This document shows positions 1-8,986 of a stretch of 64,000 nt of DNA, piece after piece. The stretch comes from Luteibacter jiangsuensis. GTDB lineage: Bacteria; Pseudomonadota; Gammaproteobacteria; Xanthomonadales; Rhodanobacteraceae. The translations under genes and the position numbers were made by a program. The notes under the pieces were generated by a model. The model ran no database searches and had not been told where the DNA came from. It saw only the letters and a program-made list of their open reading frames with translations. The stretch lies in NCBI RefSeq assembly GCF_011742555.1, contig NZ_JAAQQR010000010.1, forward strand, positions 62,001 to 126,000, written 5' to 3'. Numbering within the stretch: position 1 is the stretch's first letter; the number at the start of each line of letters is the position of its first letter.

Positions 1-699
1 GCCTGCGGTGTCATCGTCGTGCGTCGCGGGCGGGAGCGATACGTGCCGTGCGAGAACCTCGCGGCCACGCCGGACGAGCACTTCGTGCTGTCGCCTCGTG
101 ACCTTGCCGCGGCGGAGGACCAGGGCGAGGTAACGGCCATCGTGCACTCGCACCCGAACGTGCCTGCCAGGCCTTCGGAGGCCGACAGAGTGGGGTGCGA
201 GCGGTCGGAACTGCCATGGGTGATCGTTTCGGTAATGCCCGGGGAAGGTGGGCCGGTGGTGGCTGACACGCAGATCATCGAACCGAACGGCTACGAGGCC
301 CCGCTGGTCGGGCGCGCCTGGGCGCATGGTGTGCTGGACTGCTGGGCGCTTTGCCGCGACTGGTACGCGCGCGAGCGCGGCATCCTGCTGCCCGACCCGC
401 CCCGTGCCGACGGCTGGTGGGACGACGGCATCAGCGACCTGTACAGCGACAGCGCGATGGAGGCGGCTGGCTTCCGCAAGATCGACCTGAAGGACATCTC
501 CGCCGGCGACCTGATCCTCATGCAGATTCGGTCGAAGAACCTCGTGCCGAACCACGCGGCGGTCTACATCGGCCAGGGGCATATCCTGCACCACCTGCAC
601 GGTCGGCTCAGCTCACGCGACGTCTATGGCGGCTACTGGCAGGAGGTGACGCGCTCCGTATGGCGCCTGGTGTACCCTTCGTCTCTCTCGGAACGGTAG
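1..699 (+). CDS. K: Lambda K-like tail assembly protein (JAB/MPN + NlpC/P60), 5' end cut by window
   Basis: Phage tail-tip assembly peptidase of the lambda gpK type. The reading frame is open from base 1, and the residues before the GTG at 19 (ACGVIV) continue the family pattern, so the true start lies outside the window. The visible N-terminal part carries a JAB/MPN metal motif (VHSHPN followed by S..D). The C-terminal part is an NlpC/P60 cell-wall hydrolase with catalytic Cys in LDCWALCRDWY and His in NHAAVYIG. In lambda the protein acts during tail-tip assembly, and NlpC/P60 domains can cleave peptidoglycan. It is followed by a lipoprotein gene 7 bp downstream and then by the I and J genes, which is the lambda tail order. 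Confidence 0.88.
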   Translation, partial: ACGVIVVRRGRERYVPCENLAATPDEHFVLSPRDLAAAEDQGEVTAIVHSHPNVPARPSEADRVGCERSELPWVIVSVMPGEGGPVVADTQIIEPNGYEAPLVGRAWAHGVLDCWALCRDWYARERGILLPDPPRADGWWDDGISDLYSDSAMEAAGFRKIDLKDISAGDLILMQIRSKNLVPNHAAVYIGQGHILHHLHGRLSSRDVYGGYWQEVTRSVWRLVYPSSLSER

Positions 700-706
700 G
701 GACATC

Positions 707-1135
707 ATGGTGAAGCGTCTGATGCTGATTGTTGCCTCCGTCGCGCTATCCGCGTGCGCGACAAAGCAGATTCCACTCGCCGAGGCGAAGCCGGTACCGA
801 AGGATCGGGTGTTCTTGACATCGGCCGTGCAGGGCGGTGGATCAGTGCAGTTCGTAAGAGACACTGGAATGATGGGCGGCGGTTGCGACCTGGACCTTCG
901 GATCGACCGCGATGTCGTGGCGAAGGTGGCGACGGGGGAGACCATCACAGTTCCCCTGGCCGCTGGCGCCCACGTCGTCGATGCTCGCTTCGGCGGAACG
1001 GGCCTATGCAACGGCGGCAAAGCTGACCGCAACGTGAGGGCTTCGCAGGTCGTCGTGTCGCCAGGCGACAAGCTCATCTACCGAATAGCGGTAGATGACC
1101 ACGGGATCATCACCGTAACACCGAGAATCGACTGA
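707..1135 (+). CDS. Small phage-borne lipoprotein, function unknown
   Basis: This 142-residue protein has a basic N-terminus, a short hydrophobic stretch and a lipobox (LSAC), so it should be lipidated on the Cys near residue 17 and anchored in a membrane. The mature part is mostly beta-type sequence with four further Cys residues. It lies between tail genes K and I, only 7 bp after K, and is followed directly by an intrinsic terminator. That placement is typical of a moron, an extra gene expressed from a prophage that can change the host surface or exclude other phages. This role is an inference from position and lipobox only. I do not recognise the family. Confidence 0.7.
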   Translation: MVKRLMLIVASVALSACATKQIPLAEAKPVPKDRVFLTSAVQGGGSVQFVRDTGMMGGGCDLDLRIDRDVVAKVATGETITVPLAAGAHVVDARFGGTGLCNGGKADRNVRASQVVVSPGDKLIYRIAVDDHGIITVTPRID

Positions 1136-1138
1136 GAC

Positions 1139-1166
1139 AGGCCCGCTTCGGCGGGCCTCATCTTTT
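1139..1166 (+). terminator. Intrinsic terminator after the lipoprotein gene
   Basis: The stem AGGCCCGC pairs with GCGGGCCT across a short TTCG loop, followed by CATCTTTT. It lies 3 bp after the lipoprotein stop and just before tail gene I. Confidence 0.75.
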
Positions 1167-1176
1167 ATGGAGACGT

Positions 1177-1869
1177 ATGTCGCCAACCACTGTGCTGCTA
1201 TCAGGGCCTCTGCGAAAGCGGTTCGGTAGAGAATTCAAGCTTCACCTCGACACAAAGACCCCAGCCGAAGCGATCCAGGCTCTTTGCATCATGATCGACG
1301 GCTTTCGGGCATACCTCCTAGGTGCAGCCGACCGCGGCGTCGAATTCGCGGTTTGGCGTGGGCGAGGAGAGCATGCGGAGAACATTGGTGTCGAACAGCT
1401 TCGTGAGCCCGCTGGTTCGGTTATTCGGATCGCTCCCGTACACGTGGGCGCCAAGAATGGCGGGGTACTTACGACGATCGTTGGTGCGGTTCTGATCATC
1501 GTTGGCGTGATCGGCATGTACACCCCGTTCGGCCAAGCGTTCGGCGGTGCAGCGTGGGGTCCGTTCGCAATTAAGCTCGGTGTCGCCATGGTCGCCGGCG
1601 GCGTCGTGCAGATGCTCAGCCCGCAGCCGAAGATGGGCAAGGGCAGTGCGGACTCGGCGAACAACCAGGCCAGTTACATCTTCAATGGCCCGGTGAACGT
1701 CACCGCTCAAGGCGCGCCGGTCCCGATCCTCTATGGCGGCCCGATGGAGATCGGAAGCGTGGTCGCCTCGGCCGGCATCGAGGCCGTGGACTACAGCTCG
1801 CGTCCATCGAACGTCGGATTCGGCACGCCGGGCGGCAATGGCAAGAAGACCCCGTACGACCCCGACTGA
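1177..1869 (+). CDS. I: Lambda I-like tail assembly protein
   Basis: This 230-residue tail assembly protein is of the lambda gpI type, a family needed to build the tail tip with K and J. The N-terminal ~80 residues form a ubiquitin-like half (VLLSGPLRKRFGREF). Two glycine-rich hydrophobic segments follow at about residues 105-125 and 135-150, and the tail ends in a glycine-rich, proline-containing C-terminus. The family usually shows this layout. It sits directly upstream of J with a terminator hairpin between them. Start is the ATG at 1177, 10 bp after the preceding terminator. Confidence 0.85.
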   Translation: MSPTTVLLSGPLRKRFGREFKLHLDTKTPAEAIQALCIMIDGFRAYLLGAADRGVEFAVWRGRGEHAENIGVEQLREPAGSVIRIAPVHVGAKNGGVLTTIVGAVLIIVGVIGMYTPFGQAFGGAAWGPFAIKLGVAMVAGGVVQMLSPQPKMGKGSADSANNQASYIFNGPVNVTAQGAPVPILYGGPMEIGSVVASAGIEAVDYSSRPSNVGFGTPGGNGKKTPYDPD

Positions 1870-1893
1870 TTCTTCCATCACGAGATACCACCA

Positions 1894-1918
1894 GGCCCGC
1901 CATGCGCGGGCCTTTTTT
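1894..1918 (+). terminator. Intrinsic terminator between I and J
   Basis: The perfect 7-bp stem GGCCCGC/GCGGGCC with loop CATGC is followed by six T residues. It is the second terminator inside the tail gene run, so late transcription probably depends on a Q-type antiterminator (inference). Confidence 0.8.
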
Positions 1919-1929
1919 ATGGGATATCC

Positions 1930-4900
1930 ATGGGCTTCGACCTGATCTACGGCGCCAAGGGCGGCGGCAGCACGCACACGCCCGTCGAAGCACCGGACAC
2001 GCTGCGTTCCATCTCGTTTTTCCAGATCGAGGACCTTCTCTCAGAGGGCGAGATAGGCGGCCTGGTGAACGGTCTCCAGTCGGTGAAGCTGGATGGCACG
2101 CCGGTGGCCAACGCCGACGGCACGCTGAATTTCAGCGGCGTCTCGGTGCAGATCCGCACCGGCACACAGGACCAGAGCTACATCCCGGGCTACGGATCGG
2201 TGAAGAACGAGATCGCCGTCTCGACCGAACTGAAATCGAACACGCCCTGGGTCCGCGCACTGACGAACACGGCCCTATCCGCCTTCGCCGTGACGCTGCA
2301 AGTGGACGCGCTGCAGAAGAGCAATACAAAGAACGGCGACATCAACGGCTACATGGTCCAGTACGCCATCGACGTCTCTACGGACGGTGGCGCGTACCAG
2401 ACCGTGCTCACGACGGCCTTCAACGGCAAGGCTAGCGGCCCGTACCAGCGCACCCACCGCGTCGATCTGCCCAAGGCCGACCTGGGCTGGAATGTGCGCG
2501 TGCGGCGCCTCACGCCCAATGCCAACAGCGCGACCACGGCTGACACGACCCGCATTGTCTCGATCACGGAGATCATCGACGCGAAGCTGCGCTACCCGAA
2601 TACCGCCTATGTGGCGATCAGCGGCGACGCGTCACAGTTCAGCAATATCCCTGTCCGCTCCTACGTGTGCTGGGGACGAACGATCCGCGTCCCGACGAAC
2701 TACGACCCCGCTACCCGAGCCTATGCCGGGGTCTGGGACGGGTCGTTCAAGATCGCATGGACGGACAACCCGGCGTGGATCCTATACGACCTGGTAACGA
2801 ACGACCGCTACGGCATAGGCGATCTCGTCGACGCCTCCCTGATCAACAAGTGGGAGCTGTACCGGATCGCCCAGTACTGTGACCAGTTGGTTCCGGACGG
2901 GAAGGGTGGCCAGGAGCCTCGGTACCGGTGCACGGCTTATCTGCAGTCCCGCGAAGACGCTTTCCGGCTTCTCGGCGACATCGCCTCGGTCTTCAGCGGC
3001 GTGAGCTACTGGATGGGCAGCGCGATCACCACGGTCGCAGATATGCCACAGGACCCGGTCTACACCTATACCGCGGCGAACGTGATCGATGGCCGGTTCA
3101 CGTACCAGTCCAGCGCGAGGAAGACCAGGTTTTCGACGGCACTGGTGACGTGGAACGACCCGGCCAACAGCTACAAGCAGGCCGTCGAATACGTCCCCGA
3201 CAATGACGCCATCGCACGCTACGGTGTGCAGCCGACCGAGTTCGCGGCCTTCGGATGCACGAGCCAGAGCCAGGCGCACCGCCGCGGCCTCTGGGCGCTG
3301 ACGACCAGCCAGTATGAAACCGACTCGGTGACCTTCGCCGTGGGCCTGGAAGGGCTGCGCGCGGCTCCCGGGCAGATCGTGCGCGTGCAGGACCCGAAGC
3401 GCGCCGGCATGCGGCAGGCCGGCCGCCTGAGCGATGCGACGACAGCCTGGGTGCTCGTGGACCGTGAGCCGGGCCAAGCCGCCGTGGGGGATACGCTGAC
3501 GATCCACTTGCCGTCGGGCACGGCCGAGACGCGCACGATCAGCCAGGTCGACGGCCGCCGCCTCTACGTGGGACAGCCCTTCAGCCAGCCTCCGGTGCCG
3601 CAGTCAGTGTGGACCGTGGAAAGCGCCGAGCTGATGAACCAGACGTTTCGCATCCTCAGCGTGTCCGAGGACTCAGGGCAGGGTGAGATCCGCTTCACGA
3701 TCACCGCCGTGCAGCACAACGCGAGCAAGTTCGCGCACATCGACAATGGCGCGACGATCCAGATCCCGCCCATCAGCCAGCTGCCTACCGGCGTCCAGAA
3801 ACCACCGACAAACGTTCGCATTTCCGGCCACGTGGTGGTCGAGCAGGGCATCGCCAACAACGTAATGACCATCGAATGGGATGCGGCCGAGAGCGCCGTC
3901 TCCTACAAGGTGGAGTGGCAGAAGGACAACGGCCAGTGGATCCAGGCCGGCACGGTATCGACGACCTCCTACGACGTCGTCGGCATCTACACGGGAACGT
4001 ATATCGCTCGCGTGACCGCGTTCAACGTGGGGCGCACGCCGTCTATCGCCGCTCTGAGCGCGGCCACCGACATCACAGGTAAGACCGGCGAGCCGCCGCG
4101 GCTCACGACACTGACGACCAAGACCCTTATTTTCGGCATCGGTATCGATTGGACGTTCCCGCCCGGCGCCGAGGACAGCCAGCGCACGGAGATATGGGCC
4201 AGCACCAACGCCGTTCGCCCTGATGACGAAGACACCATCGCGTACCACCTCGGCGACTATGCCTACCCAGGAAACCACACCGAGCTGCACGGTCTGTCCG
4301 CCGGTGCCTCGCTCTTTTTCTGGGGCCGGATTGTCGACAAGGCTGGCAACATCGGCGGCTGGTATCCCGAGACTGGCGCGGTCAATGGTCAGAGCAGCAG
4401 CGATGCCGGCCCCATCCTCGAGTACTTGACCGGGCAGATCACGAGGAGCCAGCTTGGGCAGGAGCTCGCGGAAGCCATCGATTCGATCGACGGGCTCCAG
4501 GCCTTCATTGAGCCACCCACGGCCTGGGCCGATGACGTCGCCTATTCGACGGGCGCCTTCGTCAGCCATAACGGCCAGCTCTGGCTGGCTCTGGAAGACG
4601 TTGCCGCCGGTGGCGCCGAGCCTGGCACGGACCCGGAGATGTGGCGCGACGTCGGAGCAGTGGCGCAGACGGCAGCTGGCCTGGCGCTCCAGATGTCCAA
4701 TGTGAACCTCACGGTCGAGGAGCTCGACGGACAGGTCCAGGCAACCGCCGAAAAAACCGAATCGGTCTATGCGCAGCTCAATCCCAAGAAAATCGGTGCG
4801 GAGACTGGCGGAACCATCGGCGGCGAGAACGATCTGCCGCCGACGGCCGGATACTTCGCCCAGACGTTGGCCCAGGTGGCCGACAACCACGTCCTCGGCA

Positions 4901-5514
4901 AGCGCGTGGAGACCGTCCAGGCGACCATCGGGGCGGTCAGCGCTGCGGTGACGACTGAGACACAGGCGCGCGTCGATGGCGACCAGGCGCTGGCCTCGCA
5001 AGTGACAACCGTCCAGGCGACCGCTGGAGCGGCCCAGGCCTCCGCTCAACTCGCTTTCCAGACGGCCGCCAATGTCGATGGCAAGGTCTCTGCCGCGATC
5101 CTTGGCAAGGTCGGAATCACCAGCGACGGCAAGTATTACCAAGCTGGCTTCGCTGTCGGCATCGACAACAGCGGCGGCACGGTGCAGTCGCAGTTCCTGG
5201 TCACGGCCGACACTTTCGCAATCCTACCGACGACCGCGGGCGGTACAGCCGTCGCGCCGTTCGTAATCCAGGGCGGGCAGACCTTCATCAGCCAGGCGCT
5301 GATTGGCACCGGCTGGATCACCAACGCCATGATCGGCAACACGATCCAGTCGACGGCGGTGGATAGCACGGGCAACCCACTGTGGTCGCTGAACAAGACC
5401 ACGGGGCTCGTGATGCGCGGCTCAAGCGCCGCCGGCCGGACGGAGATCGATGGAAATGGCGGCCGTACCTATGACTCGGCAGGGACGCTTCGCGTGCGCT
5501 GGGGCATCTGGTAA
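1930..5514 (+). CDS. J: Tail tip / host specificity protein J
   Basis: This 1194-residue central tail-tip protein determines receptor binding in lambda-like siphophages. The N-terminal 600 residues are the conserved J core (GFDLIYGAKGGG, then ISFFQIEDLLSEGEI; NDRYGIGDLVDASLINKWEL near residue 300). Fibronectin type III-like segments follow at about 620-720. A Trp-rich module resembling a chitin-binding CBM5/12 fold lies at about 858-910 (AWADDVAYSTGAFV, EMWRDVG). A DUF1983-type coiled region covers about 930-1110. The last residues (YDSAGTLRVRWGIW) match a short motif repeated in the next two genes. Length is close to lambda gpJ (1132). Stop and next start share one base (TAATG). Confidence 0.92.
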   Translation: MGFDLIYGAKGGGSTHTPVEAPDTLRSISFFQIEDLLSEGEIGGLVNGLQSVKLDGTPVANADGTLNFSGVSVQIRTGTQDQSYIPGYGSVKNEIAVSTELKSNTPWVRALTNTALSAFAVTLQVDALQKSNTKNGDINGYMVQYAIDVSTDGGAYQTVLTTAFNGKASGPYQRTHRVDLPKADLGWNVRVRRLTPNANSATTADTTRIVSITEIIDAKLRYPNTAYVAISGDASQFSNIPVRSYVCWGRTIRVPTNYDPATRAYAGVWDGSFKIAWTDNPAWILYDLVTNDRYGIGDLVDASLINKWELYRIAQYCDQLVPDGKGGQEPRYRCTAYLQSREDAFRLLGDIASVFSGVSYWMGSAITTVADMPQDPVYTYTAANVIDGRFTYQSSARKTRFSTALVTWNDPANSYKQAVEYVPDNDAIARYGVQPTEFAAFGCTSQSQAHRRGLWALTTSQYETDSVTFAVGLEGLRAAPGQIVRVQDPKRAGMRQAGRLSDATTAWVLVDREPGQAAVGDTLTIHLPSGTAETRTISQVDGRRLYVGQPFSQPPVPQSVWTVESAELMNQTFRILSVSEDSGQGEIRFTITAVQHNASKFAHIDNGATIQIPPISQLPTGVQKPPTNVRISGHVVVEQGIANNVMTIEWDAAESAVSYKVEWQKDNGQWIQAGTVSTTSYDVVGIYTGTYIARVTAFNVGRTPSIAALSAATDITGKTGEPPRLTTLTTKTLIFGIGIDWTFPPGAEDSQRTEIWASTNAVRPDDEDTIAYHLGDYAYPGNHTELHGLSAGASLFFWGRIVDKAGNIGGWYPETGAVNGQSSSDAGPILEYLTGQITRSQLGQELAEAIDSIDGLQAFIEPPTAWADDVAYSTGAFVSHNGQLWLALEDVAAGGAEPGTDPEMWRDVGAVAQTAAGLALQMSNVNLTVEELDGQVQATAEKTESVYAQLNPKKIGAETGGTIGGENDLPPTAGYFAQTLAQVADNHVLGKRVETVQATIGAVSAAVTTETQARVDGDQALASQVTTVQATAGAAQASAQLAFQTAANVDGKVSAAILGKVGITSDGKYYQAGFAVGIDNSGGTVQSQFLVTADTFAILPTTAGGTAVAPFVIQGGQTFISQALIGTGWITNAMIGNTIQSTAVDSTGNPLWSLNKTTGLVMRGSSAAGRTEIDGNGGRTYDSAGTLRVRWGIW

Positions 5515-5792
5515 TGCCTGCCGGACTTCAGACCTTCGATGCGGCAGGAAATCTCATCGTGGACATCACCACGCGCATAACGCGCGTAGGCGGCACGGCG
5601 GTCATCCCGGCGGGAAGCACAGGCTCTGTCGTCGTGCCCAATGCATCTCAGGGAAACATTTGGTACGCCTTTTGCCACCAATCAGGTGAGCGGTACTACC
5701 CGGTCATCACATTGAGTGGATCAACCATCTCGTGGGGCCCATCATCGCAGGGAACGCCAAGCGATAAAACCATCATTTTCGGTGTCTACTGA
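5514..5792 (+). CDS. Small tail-tip/fibre protein, paralogue of the next gene's N-terminus
   Basis: This 92-residue protein begins MPAGLQTFDAAG, almost the same as the next gene (MPAGLQIMNADG). It contains a motif of type FDAxGxxxxD that also closes the J protein. It overlaps J by one base and the next gene by one base, so all three are translationally coupled. It is probably a minor tail-tip or receptor-binding subunit (inference from position and shared motif). No enzyme motif is visible. Confidence 0.7.
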   Translation: MPAGLQTFDAAGNLIVDITTRITRVGGTAVIPAGSTGSVVVPNASQGNIWYAFCHQSGERYYPVITLSGSTISWGPSSQGTPSDKTIIFGVY

Positions 5793-6439
5793 TGCCGGCC
5801 GGCCTTCAGATCATGAACGCGGATGGCGTCACCGTGCAGGTGGACGACACGTACGCGAACCTTGCCGTTGTCGAAATGGGGGCGATTGCTACCGACACAC
5901 CGACATCCGCTGGTGGAAACTCGGGTGTGACCTTTTCTCGGTCAGGGCTGAAAAATCCTCTGATCGCCGTTGCGGGGCCCGGATCGCAGGTCGCTGTTGC
6001 ATGGCTTCAGAACGCGGCTAATGGCACCTGGGGATTCAACATAGCCGCAGGTGGCGTCGTCGGCACCCAGTGTAAGTACATCATCTTCGACAATCCGCCT
6101 GATGCTGGCCCTAACTACGGGTTTCAGGTCTTCGACGCCAATGGGAAGAAGACCTTCGACGGCAGCCTTCGGTATCTGCGCGTGGTCGATATGCAGCTAA
6201 ACGTGCCCACCGGAGACCTGAATTACCCCGCTGGGCGGCAGTACGCGGTCTGTCATCTTCGATTCGGCTTCCGCGTCTGGAACCAGACAGGATTCAACGA
6301 CGTCGTCACATCCAGCGTGTCAGGCGGAACGATCTCCCTGGGGTACATGCACGTGAACACCGTGCCCGGCAGCCCCACCCAGCTAAACCAGATGTCCTCG
6401 TCGATCCTGGTGATCGACATCACCAACTACGGCCTCTGA
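5792..6439 (+). CDS. Tail-tip/fibre protein with duplicated FDAxG module
   Basis: This 215-residue protein starts with the MPAGLQ module seen in the preceding gene and carries a second copy in its middle (VFDANGKKTFD, about residue 112). The rest is beta-rich with many Gly, Thr, Ser and Asn residues, as in phage receptor-binding proteins. It overlaps the previous gene by one base. A tail-fibre or tip role is inferred from its place between J and the later fibre genes. I do not recognise a named family. Confidence 0.7.
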   Translation: MPAGLQIMNADGVTVQVDDTYANLAVVEMGAIATDTPTSAGGNSGVTFSRSGLKNPLIAVAGPGSQVAVAWLQNAANGTWGFNIAAGGVVGTQCKYIIFDNPPDAGPNYGFQVFDANGKKTFDGSLRYLRVVDMQLNVPTGDLNYPAGRQYAVCHLRFGFRVWNQTGFNDVVTSSVSGGTISLGYMHVNTVPGSPTQLNQMSSSILVIDITNYGL

Positions 6440-6446
6440 GGCACCC

Positions 6447-7577
6447 ATGCCACTGACCATCCAGCGCATCAACTTCAACCCGGTGACGGGCGACAACCCC
6501 AGCGAAGGGTTCATGAAGACGGACCTCAACATCGTCGAGATAGCCACGGCGATTGACGGCGATGGGACTCCAGAGAATCCAGGCGTGCAGGGGCGGATCG
6601 ATGCTGTCGAGGGACAGATTGATGACCTCAACGCAGCGCTCGATGGGCTTGGCAATGCGTCGGCGAGGGACGTCGGTACGGCAGCCAACACCGTCGCGGC
6701 GGGCGACGACGCTCGGTTCGCGAGCCGAGGCCGCCGCCAGTTGCTGATCAACGGCGACACAGCCATAAACCAGTTGGTGTTCGCCGGGGGTGCCATGGGG
6801 GCCAATTCCTACGGCTACGACATGTGGCGCACGTTCGGCGCCGCCGCATCGTTCACCCGATCGGCGGACGGCAGCACGCTTACCTTGAACGGGACCATCG
6901 GCCAGGTGCTGGAAGCGCCGGCGTTGCCCAATGCCACCGTGACGGCGTCGGTGCGAAACCCTTCTGGGCCCATCACGGTCAACCTGCGTCCGGATGCCAC
7001 GACGGCCGGGGCCACTGGCGTCATCCCTGCCGGCTCGGGCATTCAGTCCGTGACACTCGCTGTGCCGGCGAGCCTGACGGGGAACGTCTTCCTGCAGCTC
7101 GTGACGACCGCCGCGGTTTCCTTCGACGGTCCCAGCAAGCAGGGAGGCATCCAACTGGAACTGGGATCGTTCGCGAGCAACTTCGAGAAGGTGACGCCGG
7201 CTGAGGCCATGGCGCAGTGCCAGCGGTACTACTGGAAGTCCTTCCGAGATTCGGTGGCTCCTGGTAACGGAACGGGTAGCCTGACAGGCGCCATAAGCTA
7301 CGTCGTGCCGCCGGGCGGTGGCGGCGCAGGCGTCTTTGCCGGCGTGCGAGTCCCGTTCCCGCAGCGCATGCGGGCTATCCCGGCGCTCACCTTCTTTAAC
7401 CCGCTCGGCTTCAGCGTGAACTGGATCAATGTCAGCCAGAATGCCAATAGCGGCTCTGTATCGATCGGCCCGACGGGAACGTCGGAACTCGCGACTTTCC
7501 TCATCAACCAGCAGGTGTCCACCGACCAGACGCCCCACACCATTTGCGTCCACATGGTTGCCGACGCGAGGCTATGA
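6447..7577 (+). CDS. Phage tail fibre protein
   Basis: This 376-residue protein has a fibre-like layout. A short N-terminal head is followed by a probable trimeric coiled coil (about residues 45-75, DAVEGQIDDLNAALDGLG). The central beta-sandwich domain resembles carbohydrate-binding fibre domains (RQLLINGDTAINQ, MWRT, and QGGIQLELGSFASNFE near 230-250). The C-terminal beta domain starts near 255. The segment around GGIQLELG...FE is common in phage tail proteins that bind surface glycans. It overlaps the next gene by 4 bp (ATGA), as expected for a fibre and its small partner. Confidence 0.75.
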   Translation: MPLTIQRINFNPVTGDNPSEGFMKTDLNIVEIATAIDGDGTPENPGVQGRIDAVEGQIDDLNAALDGLGNASARDVGTAANTVAAGDDARFASRGRRQLLINGDTAINQLVFAGGAMGANSYGYDMWRTFGAAASFTRSADGSTLTLNGTIGQVLEAPALPNATVTASVRNPSGPITVNLRPDATTAGATGVIPAGSGIQSVTLAVPASLTGNVFLQLVTTAAVSFDGPSKQGGIQLELGSFASNFEKVTPAEAMAQCQRYYWKSFRDSVAPGNGTGSLTGAISYVVPPGGGGAGVFAGVRVPFPQRMRAIPALTFFNPLGFSVNWINVSQNANSGSVSIGPTGTSELATFLINQQVSTDQTPHTICVHMVADARL

Positions 7578-8044
7578 CGATGCGCTATATCCACACCGAC
7601 AACCCGGACATGATCATTTGCGTGGACACCGGCACGGTGATCCCTCGCGGCCACTACCTATGGCCGGAGGACGAATCGCTGATCGAGCCCGCGCCCGCGC
7701 CGAACTTCGCCGACTATGTCGCGCGTTTCACGCCCGGACTGCAGGCGTGGATGGAGGCTGTTGCTCGAAGCAATAACTACGATTCGGTGATCTCATGCGT
7801 GTCCTACGATGGCGATGAGGTCGCTCAATTCGCCGGTGACGCAGCTGCGATGAAGCGCTGGCGCAGTGCCCTTTGGAAATGGGCTTCGGATTGGCAGGCT
7901 GGGTTCAATGGCCAGCTGCCCAATCCCATCCCGACCCTGGAAGAGATCATCGCCCTGGCGCCGCAGCCGGGCGACTTCGGGTGGGTGGTGCATCCACCGG
8001 GGACGATCATCGAGTCACAAGTGCCGCCCGTCGCCACGTCCTGA
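7574..8044 (+). CDS. Small tail-fibre-associated (assembly-like) protein
   Basis: The start is the ATG at 7574 inside the fibre stop (ATGA overlap), giving 156 residues. A second in-frame ATG lies two codons later. A short N-terminal beta part is followed by an acidic Pro-rich linker and a Trp-rich helical domain (KRWRSALWKWASDWQAG) that recurs in proteins encoded right after phage fibres. Tail-fibre assembly chaperones usually occupy this place, so that role is suggested, but it is not proved by sequence. It ends the coupled tail block. Confidence 0.65.
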   Translation: MTMRYIHTDNPDMIICVDTGTVIPRGHYLWPEDESLIEPAPAPNFADYVARFTPGLQAWMEAVARSNNYDSVISCVSYDGDEVAQFAGDAAAMKRWRSALWKWASDWQAGFNGQLPNPIPTLEEIIALAPQPGDFGWVVHPPGTIIESQVPPVATS

Positions 8045-8139
8045 TATCCAGCGCCTACGGCGGGTTACCGCCGAAACTTCCCGTCACACCCTAACGCCGT
8101 CCACATTCCTGAGATTAGGCCCGCGTATCGTCCCCGCGC

Positions 8140-8583
8140 ATGGCCCGCGCCTACACCGACCTCGTCTTCTGGAAGCACCACGCCCACGGCTACGAGGCGA
8201 GGCTGACGCCGTACGGCCGCGCTTTCGCGATCGCGCGCATGGTGAAGGACGTGCCGGGCATCCACTACGAGCTGGCGTGGATCTACGGCCCGCGCGTCTG
8301 GCGTCCGTTCCAGGTCTTCAACCTGCTCACGATTCAGCGCATGGTGGATCGCTGGGTCGCGTGCCACCGAGACAGCCTCCTGGCCCGCATGCCGGCCGAT
8401 CCGAACCTGGTGCCGTTTCCATTCCCGTGGCGCGAGCCTGAGCCGCCCGCCGAACCCGACCCCAACCCAGCACGCACGTGTCCCGGCTGTGGGCGCCTAT
8501 GGGGTATGTGCGACGTGACCGCTCCACGCGCGGCAAGACAGCGAGGCAACGTCGGATGGCGCTGCTACCGCATGGCGGGTTAG
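8140..8583 (+). CDS. Hypothetical protein with C-terminal CxxC zinc-ribbon
   Basis: This 147-residue protein is not recognised. The N-terminal ~75 residues are basic and aromatic. A Pro-rich linker (about 88-108) follows, and then a Cys cluster (CPGCGRLWGMC ... RCY) that looks like a small zinc ribbon. It lies 95 bp after the tail block and converges on two minus-strand genes; its stop codon overlaps theirs. It is probably a prophage accessory gene. Coding support is the sustained high-GC frame and the ordered Cys cluster. Confidence 0.5.
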   Translation: MARAYTDLVFWKHHAHGYEARLTPYGRAFAIARMVKDVPGIHYELAWIYGPRVWRPFQVFNLLTIQRMVDRWVACHRDSLLARMPADPNLVPFPFPWREPEPPAEPDPNPARTCPGCGRLWGMCDVTAPRAARQRGNVGWRCYRMAG

Positions 8584-8789
8584 GCCTTCGCTTTCTCTTC
8601 CGCCCAGCGACGAATGGTCGCCTCATAGCGCTCAGCCGCGCACTTCTGGCACCCGCCCAAACGCCAGCCGCCCAGGGTGCGCTGCCATGGGTTGTGGCCG
8701 CCGTGCGTTGGGCAGATCACCCAGGCGTTCTCGCGCTCGTTCTCTTCGCGCCGCGCCCGCTGACCGCGCCGGTTACCGTAGAAGGCCAT
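8580..8789 (-). CDS. Small zinc-finger protein, second of a coupled pair
   Basis: This 69-residue protein starts at the ATG whose A is shared with the stop of the upstream gene (TGATG). After a very basic N-terminus it carries CPTHGG...GGCQKCAAERY, a C-x2-H and C-x2-C pair likely to bind zinc. Similar fingers occur at the N-terminus of phage DnaC-like replication proteins, but no ATPase follows. The longer open frame up to 9005 runs through the upstream gene in another phase and is probably not used. Function unknown. Confidence 0.55.
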   Translation of the reverse strand: MAFYGNRRGQRARREENERENAWVICPTHGGHNPWQRTLGGWRLGGCQKCAAERYEATIRRWAEEKAKA

Positions 8790-8986
8790 CAGCGACACCC
8801 CGGGTGGCAGCCAGGGCATCCGTTCGCCACGACTTCTCCGCGGCGGAGGACGTTCAGACGGTACTCGCCATGCACGCGGCATTTGCCACGAAGGGAGAGG
8901 GCACGCCGGCGATATGCTGCGGCGTCGAAGGGGAGGGTGGGCCGCTTCGTTTTGCGCTGGCCAGATGCGGTCAGATAGTAGCTCAT
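8789..8986 (-). CDS. Small zinc-finger protein, first of a coupled pair
   Basis: This 65-residue basic protein has a C-terminal CRVHGEY...GCPGCHPGC cluster. It shows the same C-x2-HG ... GC-x2-C pattern as the downstream gene, suggesting duplication or partnership. Its TGA overlaps the next ATG, so translation is coupled. It is the gene nearest the prophage edge. DNA or RNA binding is a guess from the charge and zinc motif. Confidence 0.5.
   Translation of the reverse strand: MSYYLTASGQRKTKRPTLPFDAAAYRRRALSLRGKCRVHGEYRLNVLRRGEVVANGCPGCHPGCR

Noticed and set aside
3673-5142. A 489-codon open frame antisense to the J gene
   Set aside because: Low-complexity composition without a family pattern; J is well supported on the plus strand.
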